From Clostridium sp. cel8 (lineage in GTDB: Bacteria > Bacillota > Clostridia > Clostridiales > Clostridiaceae): a stretch of 64,000 bases of DNA. Made by a program: the position numbers and the translations under genes. The notes below the pieces were generated by a model that was not told the DNA's origin, did no database searches, and saw nothing but the letters and a program-made list of their open reading frames with translations. Where the stretch lies: NCBI RefSeq assembly GCF_014050525.1, contig NZ_JACGAG010000007.1, forward strand, positions 1 to 64,000, in the 5' to 3' direction. Each line of letters starts with the position of its first letter. The stretch's first letter is position 1. Below, in pieces: positions 1-8,926 of the stretch.

Positions 1-12
1 CAGCATAGAAAT

Positions 13-34
13 AAAGCACCAGAAAACTGGTGCT
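13..34 (-). terminator. Intrinsic terminator downstream of thrS
   Basis: A perfect 8-bp stem (AGCACCAG/CTGGTGCT) with an AAAA/TTTT loop is followed on the minus strand by a T-rich tract. It lies 68 bases past the thrS stop codon, so it probably ends the thrS transcript. Confidence 0.7.
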
Positions 35-101
35 AATGTTAAAAGTTTTTTGGGACATTTTCAAAAACGGTTGACATATATTATTTGAAATCAAAACTAT
101 A

Positions 102-2012
102 CTATTGATTTGACTTTGTATTTATTTCATCTTTAATTTTTGATATAAAATCTGAAAGTGACATAGTTCCAATGTCTCCATCTTTTCTACTTCTAACAGA
201 AACATTACCCTCATTCATTTCCTTATCTCCAACTATAATCATATATGGCACTTTTTGCATTTGAGTTTCTCTTATTTTATAACCTATCTTTTCATTTCTA
301 ATATCACTTTCCACTCTAATGTCATTTTTCTTTAATTCATCAACTATTTTATTGACATAGTCAATTTGTGAATCAGTTATATTCATAACTTCTACCTGTA
401 CAGGTGCAAGCCATGTTGGAAAAGCTCCTGCATAATTTTCTATTAAAATACCTATAAATCTCTCTATAGATCCAAATACAACTCTGTGTACCATAACTGG
501 TCTATGTTTTTCTCCATCTGCACCTATATAATTCAAATCAAATCTTTCAGGCATTTGGAAGTCAAGCTGTATTGTTCCACACTGCCATGTTCTACCTATG
601 CAATCTCTAAGATGAAAATCTATCTTAGGTCCATAGAAAGCACCGTCACCTTCATTTACTTTATACTTAAGTCCTGCTTTATTAAGAGCTGATATAAGTC
701 CTTTTGTAGCAGCTTCCCAATCTTCGTCACTTCCCATTGAATTTTCTGGTCTTGTAGATAATTCAACAAAATATTCAAATCCAAATACTTTATAGAAACT
801 GTCTATCAATTTTATTACATTTAATATTTCATCTGTTATCATATCTTTAGTCATAAAAATATGTGCATCATCTTGAGTAAAGCATCTTACTCTCATAAGT
901 CCATGGAGTGCTCCAGATTTTTCATGTCTATGAACAATTCCCATTTCCCCATATCTTATAGGAAGATCTCTATAGGAATGTATCTTATTTTTGTAAACAA
1001 GTATAGATCCTGGACAGTTCATTGGCTTTATAGCATAATCTGCATCATCTATTTTTGTAAAGTACATATTTTCTTTATAGTGATCCCAATGGCCTGAATC
1101 ATGCCATAACTTTTCATTTAATATAATTGGAGTCATTATTTCCTCATATCCTGCTTTTGTATGTACATCTCTCCAATACTGCTGAAGTGTATTTCTTATT
1201 ACCATTCCCTTTGGATGGAAGAATGGAAATCCAGGTCCTTCTTCATGTATGCTAAACAAGTCTAGATCTTTTCCTATTTTTCTGTGATCTCTCTTTTTAG
1301 CCTCTTCTAACATATTTAAATAATCTTTAAGATCTTTCTTCTTCTCAAATGCAATTCCATATATTCTCTGAAGCATTTTATTATTTTCGTTTCCTCTCCA
1401 ATAAGCACCTGCAATTGAAAGAAGTTTTACAACTTTAACTTTTCCAGTTGAAGGCACATGAGGTCCTGCACAAAGATCAACAAAATCTCCTTGCTTATAA
1501 AATGATATAACTTCATCTTCAGGCAAATCTTTAATCAATTGAACTTTATAAGGCTCATTAGCTTCTTCCATAGTCTTTAATGCAGCCTCTCTTGGAAGCT
1601 CAAATCTCTCAAGCTTTTCATTTTCCTTTATTATTTTGTTCATTTCAACTTCAATTTTTTCAAGCAATTCTGGTGTAAATGAAAAATCAGCATCTAAATC
1701 ATAGTAAAATCCATTATCTATAGCAGGTCCTATAGCCAATTTTACATCTGGATACAACCTTTTAACTGCTTGTGCAAGTATATGAGATGCAGTATGCCAA
1801 AGTATCTTCTTTCCATCTTCATCTTCAAATGTAAGTATCTCTAATTTACAATCTTCATTTATTTTTTTTGTAAGTTCTACAACTTTACCATCTAATTTAG
1901 CTCCTAAAGCCTTTTTACCTAGTGAAATACTTAGCTTAGACGCAATTTCACCTACAGTCAATCCTTTTTCAACTTCAATTACATTTCCATCCTTTAAGGA
2001 TATCTTTACCAT
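102..2012 (-). CDS. thrS: Threonine--tRNA ligase
   Basis: Cytoplasmic class II aminoacyl-tRNA synthetase that charges tRNA-Thr. The 636-residue protein has a TGS domain (about 1-62), an editing domain with the zinc-type HxxxH motif (H73, H77), a catalytic core with the motif 2 region MGIVHRHEKSGALHGLMRVR and motif 3 around GSIERFIGILIEN, and a C-terminal anticodon-binding domain. Length is normal for bacterial ThrRS. The frame is open further upstream, but the start at 2012 (MVKISLKDG) is preferred: AGGAGGAGG sits just ahead of it, and the upstream extension runs through the T-box terminator. Expression is very likely controlled by the Thr T-box leader at 2061-2335. ytxC lies upstream, as in Bacillus. 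Confidence 0.98.
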   Translation of the reverse strand: MVKISLKDGNVIEVEKGLTVGEIASKLSISLGKKALGAKLDGKVVELTKKINEDCKLEILTFEDEDGKKILWHTASHILAQAVKRLYPDVKLAIGPAIDNGFYYDLDADFSFTPELLEKIEVEMNKIIKENEKLERFELPREAALKTMEEANEPYKVQLIKDLPEDEVISFYKQGDFVDLCAGPHVPSTGKVKVVKLLSIAGAYWRGNENNKMLQRIYGIAFEKKKDLKDYLNMLEEAKKRDHRKIGKDLDLFSIHEEGPGFPFFHPKGMVIRNTLQQYWRDVHTKAGYEEIMTPIILNEKLWHDSGHWDHYKENMYFTKIDDADYAIKPMNCPGSILVYKNKIHSYRDLPIRYGEMGIVHRHEKSGALHGLMRVRCFTQDDAHIFMTKDMITDEILNVIKLIDSFYKVFGFEYFVELSTRPENSMGSDEDWEAATKGLISALNKAGLKYKVNEGDGAFYGPKIDFHLRDCIGRTWQCGTIQLDFQMPERFDLNYIGADGEKHRPVMVHRVVFGSIERFIGILIENYAGAFPTWLAPVQVEVMNITDSQIDYVNKIVDELKKNDIRVESDIRNEKIGYKIRETQMQKVPYMIIVGDKEMNEGNVSVRSRKDGDIGTMSLSDFISKIKDEINTKSNQ

Positions 2013-2060
2013 TATTATTCCTCCTCCTAAAATAATATATAAATTAAACTTTAAAATATT

Positions 2061-2335
2061 AAAAAAACCCATCCCTAGTTATGGGACGAGCTCGCCGTGT
2101 TTCCACCCAAATTAACAGCAAAATATGTATATAAAATAATATAAATTATACTGTCATCTCTATACCTTTAACGCAGGAATACGAAAATACTTAATAATAA
2201 AAAACACATAGATTTTTTACTTTCAGTACTTGACTCAAAGGTGGTTTTCAATAAATATCATCTAAAAAACCTCTCAGCTAATAAGTTTTTATCTCTTAAG
2301 ATTAATATTTTATCTACTCTTCCTTTTTCATTGTC
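2061..2335 (-). promoter_or_regulatory. T-box riboswitch, threonine specifier (thrS leader)
   Basis: On the minus strand the leader ends with a T-box-like element GGGTGGAAACACGGCGAG (2091-2108). This is followed by a terminator in which CTCGTCCC pairs with GGGATGGG before seven Ts (2061-2090). Upstream, a stem I region shows GAAA-ACC-ACCTTTGAGTC at about 2232-2249. Aligned with the isoleucine T-box near 26.6 kb, the triplet in the specifier position is ACC (2243-2245), a threonine codon, which matches the thrS gene downstream. The T-box core is AAACACGG rather than the usual NACCGCGG, so it is atypical. Uncharged tRNA-Thr should favour antitermination. Confidence 0.8.
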
Positions 2336-2464
2336 TTTAACTTATCTCATTATCTCACTTTATGTTACTTATTTTATTATTCTAAAACAAATATGTCAAT
2401 ATAAAAACATCTATTATTCACAAATATTGCATAAAATATTATAATATTTTATCTTTTATATCTT

Positions 2465-3331
2465 TTATATCTTGCAATTTCTATAAAATTTCACTCTATC
2501 TGTAAATACATTTTTTATTGTGTCTATTACCTCTTCATTTTTACAGTTTTCTGTGCAGTGTATAGATATCCTTTCAGGAGAATTTGTTATAAGAGCACTA
2601 ATAAGCAGATCTTCAGATTTAGTATAATCGCCATTTCTAAACTCAGCTAATTCACTATATAGTTCTTTTGTTATATTCTTTCCATATTTATCTTTAATTA
2701 TATAGCTTCCATCCTCTTTTATTTCTATATCCATATAATCTATTTTACTTTCCTGAATTTCAACAAAATATTTTAACAGCTTTATAAATTCATCATATTC
2801 CCTTTCAACCATATACTTTTCTATTACCTTATCAATTATGCTCTCAATGTCATCTAACATATTTTTCATTCTAAATGTAATGAAGCCCTCAATATTTATA
2901 CTATTATTTTCATTTATAGAATTTTTTATATATTCTATTATTTTATTCTTTTTATTTATACAATAAATTGAATTCTCATCTATAAGTGATACATTTCCTT
3001 TAATATATCTTAGACTTTCTTTTTTCATAGACTCTCTCTCATCATTTTGTAAAAAGAAATAATTTTCATCTAGAAATTTATTTATATCTTTCTTATAAAA
3101 TTCATCTACTATTATGTTGTATAGTATATAGGATATATATGTGTAAAATATATTTTTAAGTCTTTCGTTTAATTTGCAATCTGAAAATATCTTTAGGAAG
3201 TGAGTATCAGATTCCATTTTTTCAGATACACCCATATGTATATGCTTTTTCTTAAAATATCCTATTGTAGATTTTATTCCATCTATTATTTCTTCTCTTT
3301 CATCCTTATAAACTAAAATTAATAAAGGCAT
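2465..3331 (-). CDS. ytxC: Putative sporulation protein YtxC
   Basis: A 288-residue, mostly helical protein of the YtxC family, found in endospore formers. Its biochemical role is unknown. Identification rests on overall resemblance (the C-terminal stretch SPERISIHCTEN followed by a conserved FTDRVKFY end) and on synteny, because ytxC lies directly upstream of thrS in Bacillus and clostridia. No signal peptide or membrane segment is obvious. The start is an ATG behind AAGGGAGTG. The thrS T-box leader begins about 130 bases downstream. Two inverted Spo0A-box-like sequences lie 59-77 bases upstream of the start (3390-3408), which would fit sporulation control. Confidence 0.8.
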   Translation of the reverse strand: MPLLILVYKDEREEIIDGIKSTIGYFKKKHIHMGVSEKMESDTHFLKIFSDCKLNERLKNIFYTYISYILYNIIVDEFYKKDINKFLDENYFFLQNDERESMKKESLRYIKGNVSLIDENSIYCINKKNKIIEYIKNSINENNSINIEGFITFRMKNMLDDIESIIDKVIEKYMVEREYDEFIKLLKYFVEIQESKIDYMDIEIKEDGSYIIKDKYGKNITKELYSELAEFRNGDYTKSEDLLISALITNSPERISIHCTENCKNEEVIDTIKNVFTDRVKFYRNCKI

Positions 3332-3389
3332 TTTTCACACTCCCTTCTAGCATAGTATGTGTTTAAACAAAATCTATATTCAAAATTCA

Positions 3390-3408
3390 TTTGTCAAATA
3401 TCGACAAA
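3390..3408. promoter_or_regulatory. Inverted pair of Spo0A-box-like sites
   Basis: TTTGTCAAA on the plus strand (3390-3398) faces TTTGTCGA on the minus strand (3401-3408). Both resemble the 0A box TTTGTCRAA of the sporulation regulator Spo0A. They sit between divergent ytxC and the 3514 gene. Binding is inferred only from the consensus. Confidence 0.35.
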
Positions 3409-3513
3409 TTTATTACTCAATAGATAATTTTAAATTAAAATCACTGTTCAATTAACATACTATGATTTATAATATTTAAGATATAAAATTTATATTATTT
3501 AGGAGAATTTCAA

Positions 3514-4209
3514 ATGAAATATGCTATAGTTGATTTTAGAATAGATAATGAAGAGGAGCAAAACTTGAGAAAATTAGGATTGGACATAATAAAATGTCCT
3601 CCTTGTAAAAAACTCTATGACAGTATATGTGGTCATCCTGATATTTTAACCTTTTTTATAAACAATAAAAAAGCAGTAGTTCACAAAGATATAGATACAG
3701 ATTTTATAAAAAAATTAAATTCAATAAACGTAGAAGTTTTATTGTCTAAAAATAGTCTAAGTGACAGTTATCCTAGAGATGTAATTTTAAATGCATTAAA
3801 TCTTCCTGATTTTTTCGTGCATAAATTAAAGTATACTGATCCTACTGTCATAAACAATATTGAAAATAAAAAACTTATAAATGTAAATCAAGGCTATACA
3901 AAATGTTCTTGTGCAGTAATATGTAAAGATGCCTTAATTACAAGTGACATTTCAATTTCAAGAGCACTTAAAAATGAAAGTATAGATGTACTTTTGATAC
4001 CTCCTGGAGATATCCTTCTTCCAGGCCTTGACTATGGATTCATAGGTGGCTCTTGCGGAGCGTTTGACAATTATGTAGTATTTTTTGGAAATCTAAAATA
4101 TTATTCCTATGGAAGTGAAGTACTAAAATTCCTTGAAAAGCACAACATGAAACCTGTGTTTTTACGAGATGGAAAACTAATAGATAGAGGAAGCATATTC
4201 TTTATATAG
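3514..4209 (+). CDS. DUF6873-like GME-fold protein
   Basis: A 231-residue protein that resembles clostridial DUF6873 proteins, related to the guanidine-group-modifying enzyme fold (arginine and agmatine deiminase relatives). I recognise the family only loosely. Visible features are an N-terminal MKYAIVDFRID strand, a CPPCKKLYDSICGHPDI segment with a His-Pro-Asp, and a C-terminal GFIGGSCGAFDN block in which a Cys follows a Gly-rich turn, as in the catalytic loop of that superfamily. No signal peptide is seen. It starts with ATG after AGGAG. It is monocistronic and divergent from ytxC. The substrate is unknown. Confidence 0.6.
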   Translation: MKYAIVDFRIDNEEEQNLRKLGLDIIKCPPCKKLYDSICGHPDILTFFINNKKAVVHKDIDTDFIKKLNSINVEVLLSKNSLSDSYPRDVILNALNLPDFFVHKLKYTDPTVINNIENKKLINVNQGYTKCSCAVICKDALITSDISISRALKNESIDVLLIPPGDILLPGLDYGFIGGSCGAFDNYVVFFGNLKYYSYGSEVLKFLEKHNMKPVFLRDGKLIDRGSIFFI

Positions 4210-4420
4210 AATTTAAAATAAACAAAAGCTATTTTTATAGTCATCCTTTACTGATGTTTTGAACTTTTTAATGAGGACATTATATCAGAAAGTGATGGCT
4301 TATTTATTTTTACATTTATTACTTAATGTATATTTATAGAAAATTTAAAAATATATTTGGAACTTGCATAGACAGGATATTAAAAAGATTTTAATTTCTT
4401 GTGTATATTAAAAACTCATT

Positions 4421-5126
4421 TTACAAATCCCTCATAGGTAGTCTAAAAACTGTAGCACTTAACATTGCATTTTTTACAATATCTGCAGGTTTCAATTCCT
4501 CATAGGTAGACTAAAAACTTATTTTTCAAAAAACTATTGACAATTATATAAATATAGTTTCAATTCCTCATAGGTAGTCTAAAAACCTAGATCCGCTGTT
4601 TATATGTCTGATATGGAATTCTTTATGTTTCAATTCCTCATAGGTAGACTAAAAACTCTATAAGCTCCGTTTGATTTCTTAGATTTAAAACCGTTTCAAT
4701 TCCTCATAGGTAGACTAAAAACATGTAACCTTATTCATTATTTTTCCTCCTATTTGAATAGGTTTCAATTCCTCATAGGTAGACTAAAAACTATCAGTTA
4801 GGTCTACAAGAGGGCTTTCATCATCATAGTTTCAATTCCTCATAGGTAGACTAAAAACGATATACCAGATTCTCAAGGTGGGCAGCTATTAAAAACGTTT
4901 CAATTCCTCATAGGTAGACTAAAAACTCTCCAGCCGAATGGGTGTTCCTCTCTTACATCCTTGTTTCAATTCCTCATAGGTAGACTAAAAACTTCTTATA
5001 CAATGCTACACCTGCTGTAATAGCTGCTGGTTTCAATTCCTCATAGGTAGACTAAAAACGTGAAATATCCATCTTCTGAAGTTGTTGTTTCATCATGTTT
5101 CAATTCCTCATAGGTAGACTAAAAAC
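4421..5126 (-). CRISPR. CRISPR array 1 (11 repeats, 10 spacers)
   Basis: Thirty-base repeats start at 4489, 4557, 4627, 4693, 4762, 4829, 4897, 4963, 5030 and 5097, plus a degenerate terminal copy at 4421-4450 whose first bases have decayed. Spacers are 36-40 bases. Read on the minus strand, the repeat begins GTTTTTAG and ends GGAATTGAAAC, which would give an AUUGAAAC 5-prime crRNA handle. The degenerate repeat marks the old, leader-distal end, so the leader lies at 5127 onward and the array is transcribed on the minus strand. Repeats from 4627 onward, and the one at 4489, carry GTAGACT, while those at 4421 and 4557 carry GTAGTCT as in array 2. Confidence 0.98.
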
Positions 5127-5270
5127 CCATCCAAGTATCATTATAACAGGACTTATGGAAATATCAATATGTTAACAATATATTAATGAAATTCATAAGC
5201 CCCTGTAATTACTTAATTTTCTTATTTGTCGACCTCCAGGTTTTTTTGCACTACTGGAGGTCGACGACAA
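5127..5270 (-). promoter_or_regulatory. Leader and promoter of CRISPR array 1
   Basis: About 144 bases directly next to the newest repeat, nearly identical to the leader of array 2. On the minus strand a promoter is visible: TTGATA (5162-5167), 16 bases, TATAAT (5140-5145). This places the transcript start just before the first repeat. Further out, a perfect 12-bp inverted repeat, GTCGACCTCCAG/CTGGAGGTCGAC (5228-5239 and 5254-5265), encloses a T7-GCACTA loop. It could be a leader protein-binding site or the terminator region after csm6. Confidence 0.85.
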
Positions 5271-5326
5271 AAGCTGTTAACTTTAAAAAATTTTTTAAAT
5301 AACTGTGAAAAATTAATTTAATTGTA

Positions 5327-6829
5327 TCATATTTTATCTAATTGATTTATTATTAAGTTGTTAACTCTTGTATAAGAAGACCCATAAAAGCCATCTCCTA
5401 TATTTTCTTCAATTTCTTTAAACACATCATCTATACATAAACTTATTGGTTTTAATTCTTTAAGTTTTTCATCAATTTTTTCTTTCGATACTGGTTGAAA
5501 TCCATGAGCACCTATTGATTTATTTCTTAATTGAGATAAGCAATCCAAATGATTAATAAGTTTATATACATTTTTACATTTATTTAAAATATTTTCATCT
5601 TCTATTAATTTTGATCCATCTTTATCTTTATTTTCTTCAATCAAAAAATTAACAACAGCTTCCCCAATCTTTATATTATATCCCATTTCAATTTCTATAT
5701 CTTTTTGCTGAAGATATTCTTTTAAATAATTATTTTTACAACATACATTTTTTATATTTATTTTCTCATACCTTTCACTTTGTTTTATTCCTAAATATTT
5801 ACAAGTATAGTTAGTTACAAGCTCTTCTTCAAATCTAAAAATTCTAAGCAAGAAATCAACATATTGTTCTTGTATATACTTTATTCTTGCATTAAAATAT
5901 AATTCCTTAATTTTTCCCTCTGAACTATTCTCTATTTTTTCTATTTCATCTAAATTCTTAATTATTTCATCCCGAATTTTATCATCATAAAGCGCTTCAG
6001 CCTCCACTTTATGAGCAATTCTTTTACATTCATCAAGATTAAAATATAGTCTGTTTTTTATTATTTCTATTATATCTTCATATTTTGATAAATTCTTATT
6101 AGATTTAACTATTTCCAATGCATATATATAGTTATAGTTCTCTAATGCTTTTTTTAATCTACTTTTATCCATTTCTAATGTAAATGAAGATACAAATCTT
6201 AATGGATGAACCATATTACATTCTTCACTTTTATGCAAAATAATACAATCATTTTGAAAACTCAAAATACCATTTATCATTACAGCTGTATTTATTGAAT
6301 CTATACCTCCCATACTATCAATATACAATTTAGCATTTCCTATATACTTTTTTAATTTTTTATTATAGAATTTCTTAAATTCATCATTCATATTTCCTAA
6401 ATCTGTAATATTATTACATTCAACTTCATAACATTCTATATTTGAAAATCTTTTTTTATATTTTTGCTTAATCATCTTTTCTATAATTTTACCAAAAAAT
6501 AAAGTATCTCTATCTCTATATTGATCTTTTACATTCTCCTTTTGATCAGTAGTAATAATAAATATTTTGTCTATCTTGTTATTTTCACCTAAAACATGCT
6601 CTATAATTGGCTCTATAATTGGGAATGATAATCTCTTTCTATATCTTTCATAATTTTCATATATTATTTTTCCACCATTTCTTATAGATAAAGTATTAGC
6701 TCTTCCATTAAAAGCATCTTTAAGTTCACTAAATTTTTCAGAGTATGTAACATTTCCAAATATTTCTCCATCTAAATTCACATCTCTCGTACCAACAGTT
6801 ATTATCATTATGACATTATCTCTATCCAT
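5327..6829 (-). CDS. csm6: Type III-A CRISPR accessory ribonuclease Csm6
   Basis: A 500-residue CARF-HEPN protein. The N-terminal CARF domain (about 1-210) opens with IMIITVGTRD and contains YIDSMGGIDSINTAVMI, typical of the ligand-binding fold. A helical linker follows. The C-terminal HEPN domain carries the catalytic R-x6-H motif RNKSIGAH (R435, H442). In this family, cyclic oligoadenylate made by Cas10 binds the CARF domain and switches on non-specific RNA cleavage. It is the last gene of the csm operon and overlaps csm5 by 22 bases. Its ATG follows AAGGAG. Because Cas10 here seems to lack its HD nuclease, Csm6 is probably the main collateral effector. Confidence 0.93.
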   Translation of the reverse strand: MDRDNVIMIITVGTRDVNLDGEIFGNVTYSEKFSELKDAFNGRANTLSIRNGGKIIYENYERYRKRLSFPIIEPIIEHVLGENNKIDKIFIITTDQKENVKDQYRDRDTLFFGKIIEKMIKQKYKKRFSNIECYEVECNNITDLGNMNDEFKKFYNKKLKKYIGNAKLYIDSMGGIDSINTAVMINGILSFQNDCIILHKSEECNMVHPLRFVSSFTLEMDKSRLKKALENYNYIYALEIVKSNKNLSKYEDIIEIIKNRLYFNLDECKRIAHKVEAEALYDDKIRDEIIKNLDEIEKIENSSEGKIKELYFNARIKYIQEQYVDFLLRIFRFEEELVTNYTCKYLGIKQSERYEKINIKNVCCKNNYLKEYLQQKDIEIEMGYNIKIGEAVVNFLIEENKDKDGSKLIEDENILNKCKNVYKLINHLDCLSQLRNKSIGAHGFQPVSKEKIDEKLKELKPISLCIDDVFKEIEENIGDGFYGSSYTRVNNLIINQLDKI

Positions 6830-7863
6830 CCTAAACTCTCCTTTATATAATTTTTTTCACTATCTAATATGAACCAATCATTTCTAGGAAATAGTGAATA
6901 TTTAACTCCTGCTATTTTTTCACTAACATCCTTTTCATCAAATAAATTACATATTGTATTGTCATAAAAATTTTTACTCGAACCTATGCGTAAAATACAT
7001 TTTCCATCATCTATTGCATTTAAATATTCTTTATACTTTGAAATTATATTGGAAAAAATTTCTTCACTGGATTCTTCCATAACCTTTATATGTCGTTTAA
7101 TATTATCTTTATAGAATTTTCTTATGGTTTTTAGAACATCCTCTTCATCATTAAAAAATTTATTTTCTTTTACACATTTAATATTAAATTGAAAAACAGT
7201 TCCTTTATTTATGGATTCCATAGCTGTAGGCATTTTTGTACTTAATTTATTAGAACGTTTTACATTTATATAATCTACACCATATTCTAAATTAACAGAT
7301 ATATCTTCTATATCAGCACAGTTTGTATCACTTACTTGAAGAAACTTCATAATGTCTGACTGTATATTTTTCTTTCCTTTTCTCATTACATCTTCTCCAA
7401 CATATATATTTTTTTTGTTCTTTTTAGCTGAAATATCAACTAATTTATCAAAATCGAATCCATTTAATTTTAAATAATTATATAATATTGCAGTCCTAAT
7501 CGCACCTTTTATTGAACTACCCGGTATGTATGGTCTTCCACTAGTTTTTATTATTTCACTAACTTCCATAGATTTTATATCAGAATTACAATTAACTTTT
7601 TGAAAAACATACTTTTCTATATTTATACCATTTCTTTTTAAAAAGTCATTTAATGTATACTTTTCCTTTGAGTTAGTATCTCTATTTTTTACTACTTGTA
7701 CATATTCATCTAAGATTGTTTCATTCTTTGAGATATCTTTCCATAGCTTTTCATTGTGCATATATAATAAGCAATTATTATCATAAATAAAATCTGCATA
7801 TGGTGAAATTGTATTTCCACTTTTTATATGTACAGGAGAAAGAACCTTTATTTTAAATTTCAT
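6808..7863 (-). CDS. csm5: Type III-A effector subunit Csm5 (RAMP)
   Basis: A 351-residue RAMP-superfamily subunit that caps the 3-prime crRNA end of the Csm complex in known systems. It starts MKFKIKVLSPVHIKSG, where the SPVHIKSG turn is typical of Csm5, and has the glycine-rich loop RPYIPGSSIKGAIRTAI (about residues 115-130). The ATG at 7863 follows GGAGGTAAATAGAG, which overlaps the csm4 stop codon. The 3-prime end overlaps csm6, implying coupled translation. Confidence 0.93.
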   Translation of the reverse strand: MKFKIKVLSPVHIKSGNTISPYADFIYDNNCLLYMHNEKLWKDISKNETILDEYVQVVKNRDTNSKEKYTLNDFLKRNGINIEKYVFQKVNCNSDIKSMEVSEIIKTSGRPYIPGSSIKGAIRTAILYNYLKLNGFDFDKLVDISAKKNKKNIYVGEDVMRKGKKNIQSDIMKFLQVSDTNCADIEDISVNLEYGVDYINVKRSNKLSTKMPTAMESINKGTVFQFNIKCVKENKFFNDEEDVLKTIRKFYKDNIKRHIKVMEESSEEIFSNIISKYKEYLNAIDDGKCILRIGSSKNFYDNTICNLFDEKDVSEKIAGVKYSLFPRNDWFILDSEKNYIKESLGWIEIMS

Positions 7864-7865
7864 CT

Positions 7866-8912
7866 CTATTTACCTCCAAACCCTATCAAAAATGCTTTAC
7901 CATATAAATAGACTTTATGATTTAATCCTGATATTGACATTTCTAGAATTCTGCCATCAATTTTATTTTTTTCAAATATACTTCCTTCTTTAACAATTCT
8001 ATAATAAGGTTTTTTTATTCCTGTAGAACCACTTGAATACACAAATCCATTCCTATCATCTAAATTATAACTTTTAACATTTTTCATTTCTGATTTTTTC
8101 GGAAATATTGATGATACATTCATATAATACTTCCCTTGATCATCAAATTCGAAACCAGCATCAACAACATCAAATTTTTCAAACATTCCTGCACCTTCTG
8201 ATCTATGTCCTCCAATGCCTTCGTCACACATAAAATTAAATAATCCATCCATTTCACAGAAATAGTTATTTATATTAAAATACATAAATGGTCTTATTTC
8301 AAATTCATCAACAAAACTATAATTAACTTCTATAAAATCATTATAGAATACATCTCCTGAAGAACCAGTAAATCTATTTTCCACCATTTTTGTTCTAGAT
8401 ATATTTTTTATAATCTTTATTTTTTCTAGTTTAAATTTATTAATGTTTATATTCTTAATATCTTTTTGACTCAATGCAAATCTATCTTGAATAATAATAT
8501 CTTTTCCTAAATCATAAATAAATTTATCCTCTTCTTTATCAAAGGAATTTAAGACTTCATTTAAAACATTATCTGAAACGTAATTTACTTTTTTGATTTT
8601 CTTCAATGTTGTTAACTCTCTATCTGTTATTTCTTTATTACCCATTTTATACATAGGCTTTTGATTAAAAAATATTTTTTTTGAAGTTTTATCTTTTAAA
8701 TTTACTATCTCTATACCAAAAAACATGGATGATATTTGTGATTGTTTAAGCTTTTCAAGTATATTTTGAAATTCATCTTTTTCATACATAATATTAGCAA
8801 AGTTTACAAGTGCAGAAAAAAGCTTATCAGATGGAAAATAATCTTTTATTCCATCACTACCACCAATATGATATAATTGTTTATCTTTAATATAAAAAAT
8901 GGCTCTTTTCAT
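7866..8912 (-). CDS. csm4: Type III-A effector subunit Csm4 (RAMP)
   Basis: A subunit of about 348 residues that binds the 5-prime crRNA handle beside Cas10. It begins MKRAIFYIKDKQLYHIGG and has FPSDKLFSALVNF, the usual Csm4/Cmr3-type N-terminal signature. A Gly-rich GIGGHRSEGAGMFEKF segment follows in the second half. The frame is open to a TTG at 8924. The ATG at 8912 is preferred because GGGTGAT lies at proper spacing. It is separated from csm3 and csm5 by only a few bases, so it belongs to the same transcript. Confidence 0.92.
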   Translation of the reverse strand: MKRAIFYIKDKQLYHIGGSDGIKDYFPSDKLFSALVNFANIMYEKDEFQNILEKLKQSQISSMFFGIEIVNLKDKTSKKIFFNQKPMYKMGNKEITDRELTTLKKIKKVNYVSDNVLNEVLNSFDKEEDKFIYDLGKDIIIQDRFALSQKDIKNININKFKLEKIKIIKNISRTKMVENRFTGSSGDVFYNDFIEVNYSFVDEFEIRPFMYFNINNYFCEMDGLFNFMCDEGIGGHRSEGAGMFEKFDVVDAGFEFDDQGKYYMNVSSIFPKKSEMKNVKSYNLDDRNGFVYSSGSTGIKKPYYRIVKEGSIFEKNKIDGRILEMSISGLNHKVYLYGKAFLIGFGGK

Positions 8913-8926
8913 ATAATCACCCAATT

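Noticed and set aside
2241-2444. 67-codon plus-strand open frame
   Set aside because: It lies antisense to the thrS T-box leader and shows no ribosome site.
4210-4420. Possible cas6 or cas1/cas2 gene near the arrays
   Set aside because: The gap left of array 1 and the gap 12792-12998 are too short and contain no open frame with family motifs; adaptation genes are absent from the window.
5228-5265. Simple rho-independent terminator of csm6 as the only explanation of the hairpin
   Set aside because: The same element occurs in the other leader, next to the convergent-free end of hydF, at the same distance from the array, so it belongs to the leader unit; a terminator function is still possible but not sufficient.
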